This document shows positions 25,062-32,456 of a DNA stretch of 32,456 nucleotides, piece after piece; positions within the stretch are counted from its first letter, which is position 1, and each line of letters starts with the position of its first letter. The translations under genes were made by a program, and so were the position numbers. The DNA is taken from NCBI GenBank assembly GCA_016182615.1, contig JACPGF010000304.1, forward strand, positions 1 to 32,456, in the 5' to 3' direction. The notes under the pieces are model-generated. The model was given only the letters and a program-made list of their open reading frames with translations. It did no database searches and was not told the origin of the DNA. Origin of the DNA: Ignavibacteriales bacterium (GTDB lineage Bacteria > Bacteroidota > Ignavibacteria > Ignavibacteriales > Ignavibacteriaceae).

Positions 25062-26555
25062 ATGAAAAGAAAGTTTCCCGCAGTTTTCTACAACCCCATT
25101 TCTCTGGCAGGTGCTTCTATAGCCACAGTTTGCGCCGGATTAATTGCTTTTTTAGTTGTTATCGAGTTTTTTGCCCGTGAACACAAACCGTACATGGGAA
25201 TTGTTGCTTTTATCATTCTCCCTGCAATAATGATTTGCGGGCTTATCCTCATCGCGTATGGCGGGTACAGGGATTTCAGAAGAAAAAAGGTCGGAATCGT
25301 GCGCGATATGCACTTCCCCGTTATCGATTTGAACGACCCGGTAAAGAGAAGGGCGGTTACCGTTTTCACGGTCGGGACAATCGTTTTACTTGTTGCCTCG
25401 GCATTCGGCAGTTTTAAAGCATACGAATATACAGACTCCGATGAATTTTGCGGAACAGTCTGCCACTCGGTTATGGAGCCCGAATATACCGCGTACCAAG
25501 GCAGCCCGCATGCTAAAGTGGGGTGCGTCAAGTGTCATATCGGCTCGGGGGCTGATTGGTTTGTCCGAGCTAAAATCTCAGGCTCATACCAGTTATATTC
25601 AGTTGCCTTTAACAAATTTTCACGGCCGATACCAACCCCAGTTGAAAGTTTACGCCCCGCGCAGGGCACTTGCGAGCAATGCCATTCACCCAGCCATTTT
25701 TACGGCGAAAAGAAGTTGACCATTGAGCATTTCCTTTCGGACGAGAAGAACTCGAAATCGGATATGACAATTCTTCTGAAAATTGGCGGTCACGATATCC
25801 GGGGGATTGCTTCCGGTATTCACTGGCATGTCAATCCCGAAACCGAAGTTTGGTATTTCCCTGCGGATACACAACGGCAGCATATACCATATATAAAAAC
25901 CATTTCGAAAAAATCCGGTAAAGAATCTGTCTATCTCGAAAAGGGTTTCCCTTTAGACAAAGTTGACTTCTCTAAACTGCGTAAAATGGACTGTATCGAC
26001 TGCCATAACCGCCCCTCGCACATCTATCATGAACCTGATAAAGCCATTAACAGGCTTATGCAGTACGGTGAAATTGATTCCACTTTACCATACATTAAGA
26101 GTTTGGCCGTTCAGGTACTCGAGGAGAATTACTACTCTAAAAAAGAGGCACTTGAGAAAATCAATCTTAAGGTAAACGATTTCTACAGTAACAATTACGC
26201 AAGCCTCACATCATCTAAAGGCACACAGATTGCCTCTGCCATCAAAGAGATTCAGGCAGTCTATCAGAGAAATTATTTCCCTGAAATGAAAGTAAGCTGG
26301 AGAAAATATCCCAACAACATTGGCCACACCTATTACGATGGCTGTTTCAGGTGTCACGACAATAAACATCAGGAAAAAGCGGGTAAAATTATCTCTGCCG
26401 ATTGTAATCAATGCCATCTAATTATCGAGCAGTCCTCACCGGAAACCGGAAAACAGGTAAACCTGTCCGGTTTAACCTATGTTCATCCCGGTGAATTAAA
26501 CAATAGCATCAAGAACCAAAAGTGCAGCGACTGCCACGGAGTTAAAAAGTACTAA
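25062..26555 (+). CDS. NapC/NrfH-type seven-heme quinol dehydrogenase cytochrome
   Basis: A membrane-anchored c-type cytochrome of 497 residues. Two hydrophobic segments come first (about 9-30 and 40-62), and a third (about 103-122) precedes the hemes. The first heme site is CGTVCH (Cys130-His135), with three residues between the cysteines instead of two. It sits in a NapC/NirT-like context (HSVMEPEYTAYQGSPHAKVGCVKCH). Six normal CXXCH motifs follow (CVKCH, CEQCH, CIDCH, CFRCH, CNQCH, CSDCH). The seven hemes and NapC-like start recall Geobacter ImcH-type inner-membrane cytochromes, but I cannot assign orthology. It is preceded by AAGGAATT as RBS, 16 bases after the cytochrome b gene, and is the last gene of the locus. 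Confidence 0.88.
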   Translation: MKRKFPAVFYNPISLAGASIATVCAGLIAFLVVIEFFAREHKPYMGIVAFIILPAIMICGLILIAYGGYRDFRRKKVGIVRDMHFPVIDLNDPVKRRAVTVFTVGTIVLLVASAFGSFKAYEYTDSDEFCGTVCHSVMEPEYTAYQGSPHAKVGCVKCHIGSGADWFVRAKISGSYQLYSVAFNKFSRPIPTPVESLRPAQGTCEQCHSPSHFYGEKKLTIEHFLSDEKNSKSDMTILLKIGGHDIRGIASGIHWHVNPETEVWYFPADTQRQHIPYIKTISKKSGKESVYLEKGFPLDKVDFSKLRKMDCIDCHNRPSHIYHEPDKAINRLMQYGEIDSTLPYIKSLAVQVLEENYYSKKEALEKINLKVNDFYSNNYASLTSSKGTQIASAIKEIQAVYQRNYFPEMKVSWRKYPNNIGHTYYDGCFRCHDNKHQEKAGKIISADCNQCHLIIEQSSPETGKQVNLSGLTYVHPGELNNSIKNQKCSDCHGVKKY

Positions 26556-26596
26556 GTTTTTTTAGTATTTTGTGCTATATAAAGAATTTTCTTGCT

Positions 26597-26625
26597 GCGG
26601 CACTTTATAGAGAGTAAAGTGCCGC
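26597..26625. terminator. Hairpin after the cytochrome locus
   Basis: GCGGCACTTTA pairs perfectly over 11 bp with TAAAGTGCCGC around a 7-base loop, 42 bases after the last cytochrome stop codon. No T-run follows, so it may stabilise the 3' end or act with Rho. Confidence 0.55.
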
Positions 26626-26728
26626 TCCGGTTACAAGTAAACGCGCAGCCTTTTTATGCGGCCTTTTCCCGGGTAAAATCAAACGCGGACTGGCAGGAGA
26701 ATTCATTGTCACAATCGATGAAAGACTA

Positions 26729-28701
26729 ATGTACATGAAATATTTTAAAACCACTTTTTTGGCTCCTTCCCTCGCGCTATTTGCTGCCAATAGCAAATAC
26801 CTCTTTCTGCTCGCATTTATGTCACTGCTCTCCACTGTACAAGCACAGAACTGGAAAACGGTCGATTCTGTTTTTGCTCCATGGGGCGTAAAAGCGCAGA
26901 GTTTTTCGGATCCGTTCTTTTGCGATATGGACAAGGATGGCGACGCTGATTTGTTTATCGGAAGCACCGGCAACCGTGTCGAATATTTCGAAAACATTTC
27001 AAATGCAACCCGGCCGATGTTTAGAAAAGACACAGCAATGCTTTCCTCTATTTACGCCAACGGGTATCAGTTTACTAATGCAGACTATCCGTTCTTATGT
27101 GATCTTGATGCCGATAACGATTTTGATCTTCTTATCGGCGGTTATAACGGTGTTTTGTATTATCTGAATACCGGTGATTCATTGCACCCTGTCTGGGAAC
27201 AGGCAGACACATTATTTGCAAATGTCAATACGCAAATAGGCACGGATCCCAAACCGGTGCTTGTTGACATTGATGATGACGGCGACCTTGACTTGTTTGT
27301 TGGTATTGGCTAGTCTTTGATGGGCGGACGAACATCAGGTATAACTATTGCATTCCGAAATCAGGGTAACAATAGAAGCGCTTATTTTGTAAGGGACAAC
27401 ACTCTTACCTCAGGCATTGGCGATGCAGGTTATAACGCGTATCCTTCTTTTGCCGACCTTGACAAGGATGGGGATTATGATATGATTATGGGACGAGACG
27501 TGGCAACGTTTATTCACTATAAGAATGCAGGCACCCGCACAGCACCCATTTGGCAGATGGCACCGATTCAGGACTTTTGTATTACTACACCAACACAGGT
27601 ACGCCTACGGCACCTGCATACACCTATGATGCAACAAAATTCAGAATAATAAAATCCGATAATAGCGGCGCAACCGTATCGGTAGCGGATTATGATAAAG
27701 ACGGCGACTTCGATTTCATCAGCGGCAATTGGCTTGGCACCATACAGTATTACAAAAACGAAGGAACAAAGCTGCTGCCTTTGTTTAAGCAAACAACCAC
27801 CGTGTTTTCCGGGTTAGATTTTGGCTCGTACAGTGCACCCGTTTTTGTCGATCTTGATAACGACGGCGATCAGGATATTGTCGGCGGCGATATGAACGGC
27901 TTGGTACAGGCCTACATTAACACGAATAATACAACCTTCGCGAAAAACACTACCATGTTTGCAGGTATTAATGTTGCCGGGTTTAGCATTCCCGCGTTTG
28001 GCGATATTGACGGAGATGGTGATAAAGACCTGCTTGTTTGCGCGGAAGATGCCCCGAATATAAAGTTTTACAAGAACACAGGCGGAAATGTTTTCGTGCA
28101 GAACGATTCGTTAATGACCGGGGTGACTTTTTATGATAGAAGCAACCCAACGTTTGCAGATATTGACAATGACGGTGATTTGGATCTCATCCTTGGCCGC
28201 CGGTTTGGCACCATACAGTTCTACGAAAACCTGGGTAATAAACTTGAACCCAAGTGGAAACAGAATGACACTTTAATGGCTGACATTGAAGTAAAGCAGA
28301 ATGCATCCTGCGGTTTTGCCGATTTTGACGGAGACACCAAACCCGACGCCGTTACCGGTGAATATGACGGAACATTCACATTTTTCAAAAACCTGTTTGC
28401 AGTGGTTGGCGTAACCCCCGCTAACGGGCTTTCGGCAAAAGAGTTTGCTTTGCTGCAAAACTATCCTAACCCGTTTAATCCCGCCACGGTTATTTCATAC
28501 ACCGTGCAGGAATACGGCTATGTCTCCCTGAAAGTATATGATATTACCGGTAATGAAATCGTGCAGGTTTTCAACGGCTATCAGCAGCCGGGCAGTTACA
28601 CAGCTGCTTTTGATGGCACCGGACTGGCAAGCGGTGTCTATTTTTACAAGTTACAGGCAGGCAATAAAACCATTACAAAAAAAATGCTTCTGCTTAAATA
28701 A
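26729..28701 (+). pseudogene. FG-GAP/VCBS-repeat secreted protein with T9SS sorting domain, broken by a stop and a frameshift
   Basis: The remains of one gene for a secreted protein of about 655 residues. It has a signal peptide ending TVQAQ, nine calcium-binding FG-GAP/VCBS-type motifs (DKDGDADLFIG, DIDDDGDLDLFVG, DLDNDGDQDIVGG, DIDNDGDLDLILG and others), and a C-terminal T9SS sorting domain (LQNYPNPFNPATVISY, SGVYFYKLQAG, KKMLLL). Reading stops at an in-frame TAG at 27311-27313 (GIG-stop-SLMGG), where homology clearly continues in the same frame. It then changes frame near 27552. Adding one G to the TTTGG there restores IW-ADGTDSGLLYY. Both lesions could be sequencing errors, but the neighbouring lipoprotein gene is broken too. 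A terminator follows. Confidence 0.8.
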
Positions 28702-28720
28702 CTGTACACCTGTTATTAAT

Positions 28721-28760
28721 AAAAAGGCTGCCCTGTTGCAATAAGCAGGGCAGCCTTTTT
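28721..28760. terminator. Strong intrinsic terminator after the FG-GAP gene
   Basis: AAAAAGGCTGCCCTG (28721-28735) pairs perfectly over 15 bp with CAGGGCAGCCTTTTT (28746-28760) around a 10-base loop. A/T runs at both ends make it able to act on either strand. Confidence 0.9.
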
Positions 28761-28821
28761 GTACTTTATCCCCCGGTTTACCCAATGCCTACCAAGAAAT
28801 GGCAGTGGGATGAATCCGGGG

Positions 28822-28861
28822 GCAATTTTAGAATAGCCGCATTATTGGCTGCTGAAATTGC
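28822..28861. other. Long imperfect hairpin
   Basis: GCAATTTTAG and TAGCC (split by an AA bulge) pair with GGCTG and CTGAAATTGC: 15 pairs including two G-T, around an 8-base loop. It lies between the terminator at 28721 and the end of the lipoprotein pseudogene, and would form in the 3' region of that gene. It has no T-run. Confidence 0.4.
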
Positions 28862-28917
28862 GATTGATTGAATTGTCAAGATTTCAATCCGTACAAATTA
28901 TTTATTTATCCAATCGA

Positions 28918-29267
28918 TTAGAGCGCTAAATCGAGCTGGGCGTCATAGTAGTTCCAGCAGCCGGTATGCGAATCGATAAACGCTGGAAGAATACCTCCTA
29001 GAATATCAACTGCTACATGACCGCCTGAGAGGTACGGGAACAATTCTATTTGTTTCTGTTTCCCGTTTGCACTTATCGTCAGCACCTGTCTTCTCGTACT
29101 TCGACCATAACGGCAAATCCACATTATCCGCGGTGGTTATTTTAGTGCCCGGTTGAACATTAAGAACATCAATTTCCTGCGTGTATCCGCGGAGAATTGT
29201 TGCAACCTGTAAAAAGAAACGTGGTGAAAAACACTATTGATAGAAGAATGATTTTTTCCTTAATCAT
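28918..29267 (-). pseudogene. Decayed small PEGA-like lipoprotein gene with two frameshifts
   Basis: Three consecutive frames on the minus strand together give one protein of about 115 residues. The first is a lipoprotein leader from the ATG at 29267 (MIKEKIILLSIVF...LFTGC). The second continues ATILRGYTQEIDVLNVQPG. The last runs QVLTISANGKQKQIELFPYL and ends AVDILGGILPAFIDSHTG-CWNYYD. This is the layout of the small lipoproteins with a GCATI..G.TQ start, a PEGA-like middle and a GG...DA.TG.....L end. The first break lies right after the lipobox, where restoring two bases would give Cys-Ala-Thr-Ile; the second lies near 29105-29120. The family resemblance is from memory, and sequencing error is the alternative. 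Confidence 0.65.
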
Positions 29268-29475
29268 TTCGAATCCCGGATAATTTGAATTAAATGGTGT
29301 GGGTAAAATACTGAGCACAGTTTAATAATGCAAACAACCATGGGCAGTTTTGCAGTGGCAGAATTTTAGGACTACTATATGATAATACGGCAGAGTACCG
29401 GATAAACCTTATATTTACTAAATAACATTAGATAGTTTTTTTTACCATTGGTGTGCCACCAAAACTGGATGTGAT

Positions 29476-31818
29476 TTGCAGGATTTAAAGTTTGACATAT
29501 CAGCAGTTAGCGATTTCTGTAATTTTTTACAGGATGTAGCATGTATTCTTGATACTGATGGAAATATCCTTGATATAAACAATGCTGCATGCTTTATACT
29601 GGGTTATGCAAAGGAAGAACTTGCCGGTAAAAACATTAACAAATTGCATCCTTCTTCCAATGCCATTGATTTTACTGCCTTGTGTGAATTACTCAAAGCA
29701 CATCAGCCCGCCTCCCATGCTGCTCCGCTTGTTACCAGCACTAATAAACTTATCCCGGCAGAGACGCGTTTTTTCTTCGGCTCAATGTTTAACCAGTCTG
29801 TTATTATCAGCCTCAGCAGGGACATGAGCGATGTCCGCCGGACGCAAGACATGTTTAGTAAAATTTTTGATCAAAGCCATATGATGATGGCAATAATGGA
29901 AGCTGATTCGGGCAAAATTATCAACGTTAACCCGCAATTTGAACGCATGTTAGGTTATAAAAAAGCCGATGTTACCGGTATGCGGGTTACCGATTTGCTG
30001 CTGGCAACGGATATTGAAAAACTTATCGCATTAAAATATGTTCTTGAAAAAAATGGTTTTGTCCGTGATTATGAATTATCATTAAACAGCACGCAGGGAT
30101 ATATAACTGATATTTTACTTTCGATATACAAAATTGTTATACAGGGAACCGAATATCATTGGCTGTCGGCAAATGATATTACATCAACGAAAACTACAGC
30201 AGGACTGCTTAAAAATCTGTTAATACAGACACAGCTTATTGCAGATATTTCACTCGAGTTAAATAATCCCCGTGAGATTGGCAAGAGCCTTGCAAAGGTA
30301 ATTGCTTTCCTTGGCGAACATACCAATGTCAGCAGGGTGTATATTTTCGAAGACTCGTTTGACGGTGAAACAACAAATAATACATACGAGTGGTGCAATA
30401 CCGGGATTACTCCACGAAAGCAAAACCTGCAGCAAATACCTTACAGTACAATACCATCGTGGAAACCAATCCTGACAAAAAAAGGCAAATTGTTTTCGTG
30501 TAATATAAGCGGGTTACCTGAAGATATCAAAAAAGCCCTTGAACCTCAGCAAATACAATCTATTCTTGTTTATCCAATATATATCGATAATAGTTTCAGG
30601 GGATTCATCGGCTTTAATGAATGTACACGGCAAAGGAATTGGCCGGTTGAAGAAATTGACCTTTTGAGAACGGTTTCCAATGTAATTGCCAATGCCCTCG
30701 AGCGAAAAAATTTCTTTGAACAGCTGCAGGAAAATCAGTTCCGCCTGCAATTAACTATCGACAGCGCGCGTGAAGGTTTGTGGGACTGGAACATTAAGAC
30801 AGGTGCAATAAAATATAGCGATTTTTGGTGCAGCATGCTTGGATACGCCCCTGACGAAATTGAAGCAAATCTGGGAACCTGGGAAAAAATGCTTCACCCG
30901 GATGATAAAGAAAGTGTTTTTAAAATACTGAACGGGCACCTTGCAGGCGAACGTGATTATTACGAAGCGGTACACCGGATAAAAACCAAGCAGGGTAGCT
31001 GGCGTTGGATTCTTGATCACGGAAAAGTTATCGAAAGGAATGAAGCGAATGAACCAATTCGCGCCCTCGGCACGCATATCGATATTACCAAACAAAAAGA
31101 GACCGAAAATGAACTGGTACGTTTGATTGCAACGAAAGATAAATTCTTTTCCATAATTGCACACGACCTGAAAAATCCGTTCATGACACTTTTAAGCCTT
31201 ACAGAGCTGATGTTGCTCTGTTATGATGATTTTAGTGCTGAGGAAATAAAAGAAAATCTGAACGAAATTTTTACCGTTACCAAAAGCACCCATACATTGC
31301 TCGAAAACCTGCTTACATGGGCAAGGTCGCAGCGGGGAGATATAAAACTGCACCCTGAAACGTTATCACTTAACCTTTTGGCACAGGAAACTATTTCACA
31401 GCAGAGCACGACCGCGTTAAAAAAGCTTATCACGCTCCACAATGATATTCCTGTTGGTATTAATGTCTATTGTGATTCAGATACGGTGCTTACTATCTTG
31501 CGCAATCTTGTTGCAAATGCTATAAAATTCAGCAAACCGGATGGTATAATTACCGTTTCGGCACATGATGATGGAGGCTTTGTCGCGGTGTCAATCACGG
31601 ATAACGGTGTTGGTATGAATCAGGAAACGATGGATAAACTTTTCAGGATTGATGTTCACCACAGTACCGAAGGAACCGGGCATGAAAAAGGCACAGGATT
31701 AGGGCTTATTTTATGCAAAGAATTTGCCGAGAGTAACGGTGGAAAAATATCAGTGAGCAGTATTGAAGGCCAAGGAAGTACTTTTACCTTTACACTACCC
31801 CAAAAGGCTCAAAACTAA
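29476..31818 (+). CDS. PAS/GAF sensor histidine kinase
   Basis: A soluble, probably cytoplasmic hybrid-input sensor kinase of 780 residues; no membrane segment is seen. Domains in order are PAS 1 (about 10-115, ACILDTDGNILDINNAAC), PAS 2 (about 127-240, IMEADSGKIINVNPQFERML), GAF (about 255-415, ending GFIGFNE...ERKNF) and PAS 3 with PAC (about 425-550, GLWDWNIKTGAIKYSD). A HisKA domain follows with the phospho-acceptor His563 in FFSIIAHDLKNPF, then a HATPase domain (LRNLVANAIKF, ITDNGVGM, GTGLGLILCKEF). It has no receiver domain. The start is TTG at 29476, as no ATG or GTG is available in frame upstream. No cognate regulator is adjacent. Confidence 0.92.
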   Translation: MQDLKFDISAVSDFCNFLQDVACILDTDGNILDINNAACFILGYAKEELAGKNINKLHPSSNAIDFTALCELLKAHQPASHAAPLVTSTNKLIPAETRFFFGSMFNQSVIISLSRDMSDVRRTQDMFSKIFDQSHMMMAIMEADSGKIINVNPQFERMLGYKKADVTGMRVTDLLLATDIEKLIALKYVLEKNGFVRDYELSLNSTQGYITDILLSIYKIVIQGTEYHWLSANDITSTKTTAGLLKNLLIQTQLIADISLELNNPREIGKSLAKVIAFLGEHTNVSRVYIFEDSFDGETTNNTYEWCNTGITPRKQNLQQIPYSTIPSWKPILTKKGKLFSCNISGLPEDIKKALEPQQIQSILVYPIYIDNSFRGFIGFNECTRQRNWPVEEIDLLRTVSNVIANALERKNFFEQLQENQFRLQLTIDSAREGLWDWNIKTGAIKYSDFWCSMLGYAPDEIEANLGTWEKMLHPDDKESVFKILNGHLAGERDYYEAVHRIKTKQGSWRWILDHGKVIERNEANEPIRALGTHIDITKQKETENELVRLIATKDKFFSIIAHDLKNPFMTLLSLTELMLLCYDDFSAEEIKENLNEIFTVTKSTHTLLENLLTWARSQRGDIKLHPETLSLNLLAQETISQQSTTALKKLITLHNDIPVGINVYCDSDTVLTILRNLVANAIKFSKPDGIITVSAHDDGGFVAVSITDNGVGMNQETMDKLFRIDVHHSTEGTGHEKGTGLGLILCKEFAESNGGKISVSSIEGQGSTFTFTLPQKAQN

Positions 31819-31845
31819 ACAAATAGTAGCCCGTTCTTAGGTTTG

Positions 31846-31979
31846 TTTGGGTGAACGCAATTTGGGCAGATATTGTTTCTTTTGACGACCATAAATGGTC
31901 GCTCTGATTAGAAAAAGTACCGTATTGGCACTCAAGAAAAAAAGTCTCTCCAATCATGGATAAATTGCCGTACACCCAA
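31846..31979. mobile_element. MITE-like element, copy 2 (134 bp)
   Basis: Second copy of the element at 7862-7989, in the same orientation and also just after the stop codon of a plus-strand gene (27 bases after the kinase). The ends form near-perfect inverted repeats (TTGGGTGAACGCAATTT against TTGGGTGTACGGCAATTT). Internal hairpins are CGACCAT-AA-ATGGTCG (31886-31901) and AGTACC/GGCACT (31916-31932). Blocks such as GCAG-ATATTGTTT, AAAAAGTACCGTA, GGCACTCAAGAAAAAAA and AATCATGGA-AAA are shared with copy 1. No clear target duplication is visible here. It occupies most of the 246-base gap before the EnvC-like gene. Confidence 0.65.
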
Positions 31980-32064
31980 GGTCAGCCGCAGAAATTATGG
32001 CAGAATTGATGCGGTGCAAATAGCGTACAAAATTTAGTTACCCAACTGGTTCCCCGAAAAAACT

Positions 32065-32456
32065 CTAAAACCTTCCAATCCAAGACTCGGGGTTTTGGGA
32101 TTTCCGTTCGTTCCATACTTCGAAGTGGAGAATATCTCCTTCAAGGCTTTCGCTAATGCTGCCAATACCGGCTCCGGAACTTACCCTTTGCCCTTCACGA
32201 ACCAGGACTTCTGTTACGCGGCCGTACACGGTGCGCAGGTCTTTGCCATGCGAAATAATAACAACAGTGCCGTAACCCGGTATCCAGTCAATCGCTGAAA
32301 CTTCGCCATCACCTGCAGAACGCACTGTATTATCGCCGGATGCCTTTATATCGATGCCGTAATTAATCGTGACGGTTTTTAATACCGCGTTAGTCGATTG
32401 CCCATATCTTCGTACTATCGAGCCGCTCCGCACCGGTGAAAGCAGTTTTCCCCTGA
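32065..32456 (-). CDS. EnvC-like murein hydrolase activator with degenerate LytM/M23 domain (partial)
   Basis: C-terminal part of a LytM (peptidase M23-fold) protein; the reading frame continues past the window edge (RGKLLSPVRSGSIVRRYG), so the N-terminal coiled-coil is not seen. The fold is clear from NYGIDIKAS, GEVSAIDWIPGYGTVVIISHG, VYGRVTEVLVREGQRVSSG and LHFEVWNERKSQNPESWI. Zinc ligands are missing: the HxxxD position reads Asn (NYGID), and the HxH position reads Ile-Leu-His. This is the state of EnvC-type activators, which regulate amidases for cell separation instead of cutting peptidoglycan. The NPE-W ending is typical of the Bacteroidota versions. Confidence 0.85.
   Translation of the reverse strand, partial: RGKLLSPVRSGSIVRRYGQSTNAVLKTVTINYGIDIKASGDNTVRSAGDGEVSAIDWIPGYGTVVIISHGKDLRTVYGRVTEVLVREGQRVSSGAGIGSISESLEGDILHFEVWNERKSQNPESWIGRF

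Noticed and set aside
27317-27649. Separate 110-residue protein between the two FG-GAP fragments
   Set aside because: It continues the same repeat pattern in the same frame as the upstream part and is only cut off by the TAG and the one-base shift, so it belongs to the broken gene. A programmed frameshift is unlikely because no slippery site is present and a stop codon also interrupts.
28918-29124. Independent 68-residue protein on the minus strand
   Set aside because: It is the last part of the decayed lipoprotein gene. Its apparent start lies inside that gene and has no RBS.
29262-29280. tRNA T-arm-like sequence TTTCGAATCCCGG
   Set aside because: No acceptor, D or anticodon stems surround it, and it sits just before the lipoprotein start.
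31790-31975. Minus-strand frame (MYGNLSMIG...FFLEC) resembling the frame at 7800-7985 (MRHFVHDSG...FFLEC), as a small conserved protein
   Set aside because: Both frames lie across the two MITE-like copies. The nucleotide and stem conservation is better than the amino-acid conservation, and neither has a convincing RBS. The shared FFLEC comes from the shared AAGAAAAAAA block.
1-32456. CRISPR arrays, rRNA, tRNA, prophage or complete insertion sequence
   Set aside because: No regularly spaced repeats, rRNA or tRNA signatures, phage structural genes or transposase genes were seen by eye anywhere in the window.

Overview
The window most likely comes from a member of the Bacteroidota/Ignavibacteria lineage (Ignavibacteriales-like). 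The main clues are two secreted proteins ending in type IX secretion sorting domains of the 'NYPNPFNP ... SGVYIYSL ... KKMVLL' kind, a HYC_CC_PP family protein (so far a Bacteroidota-type family), an EnvC-type degenerate LytM protein, and multiheme cytochromes of a sediment or groundwater anaerobe. The assignment is inference from protein style, not from a marker gene. Several genes start with TTG or GTG behind good Shine-Dalgarno sequences.

Layout. (1) 69-6846, minus strand: a Cu(I)/Ag(I) efflux operon read as HYC_CC_PP protein, cusA, tolC-like, cusB. The RND pump keeps the three methionines of CusA, and the adaptor has a metal-binding domain at each end. The HYC gene has a perfect TTGACA-N17-TATAAT promoter that predicts a leaderless mRNA. 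(2) 6847-9262: a TRIC/UPF0126 membrane protein on the plus strand, a MITE-like element inserted exactly at its stop codon, and two tandem paralogous lipoproteins on the minus strand. (3) 9574-14839: a RecD-like helicase, a large T9SS-exported protein, hldD and a small two-helix membrane protein. (4) 14840-15444: a 600-base gap with strong hairpins and no gene, followed by ruvC-ruvA and a concentrative nucleoside transporter. (5) 18075-19280, minus: a response regulator fused to a SpoIIE/RsbU phosphatase. (6) 19501-26555, plus: an electron-transfer locus with 40 c-type heme motifs (1 + 13 + 19 + 7) and two cytochrome b domains. A sigma-54-like promoter sits in front of it. (7) 26729-29267: two decayed genes, an FG-GAP/T9SS protein and a small lipoprotein, each with two lesions. 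(8) 29476-32456: a PAS-GAF-PAS histidine kinase, a second copy of the MITE-like element, and the C-terminal part of an EnvC-like protein that runs off the window.

How the parts fit. The cytochrome locus looks like an inner-membrane quinol/periplasm electron conduit. A CbcL-like fusion (13 hemes plus cytochrome b) is followed by what appears to be the same architecture split into two genes (19 hemes plus a separate cytochrome b), and then by a NapC/NrfH-type seven-heme quinol dehydrogenase. No outer-membrane porin-cytochrome partner is visible here. The most unexpected non-coding signal is the pair of 128-134 bp elements at 7862-7989 and 31846-31979. They share sequence, imperfect terminal inverted repeats and two internal hairpins with compensatory changes; the first copy is flanked by a 7-bp direct repeat.
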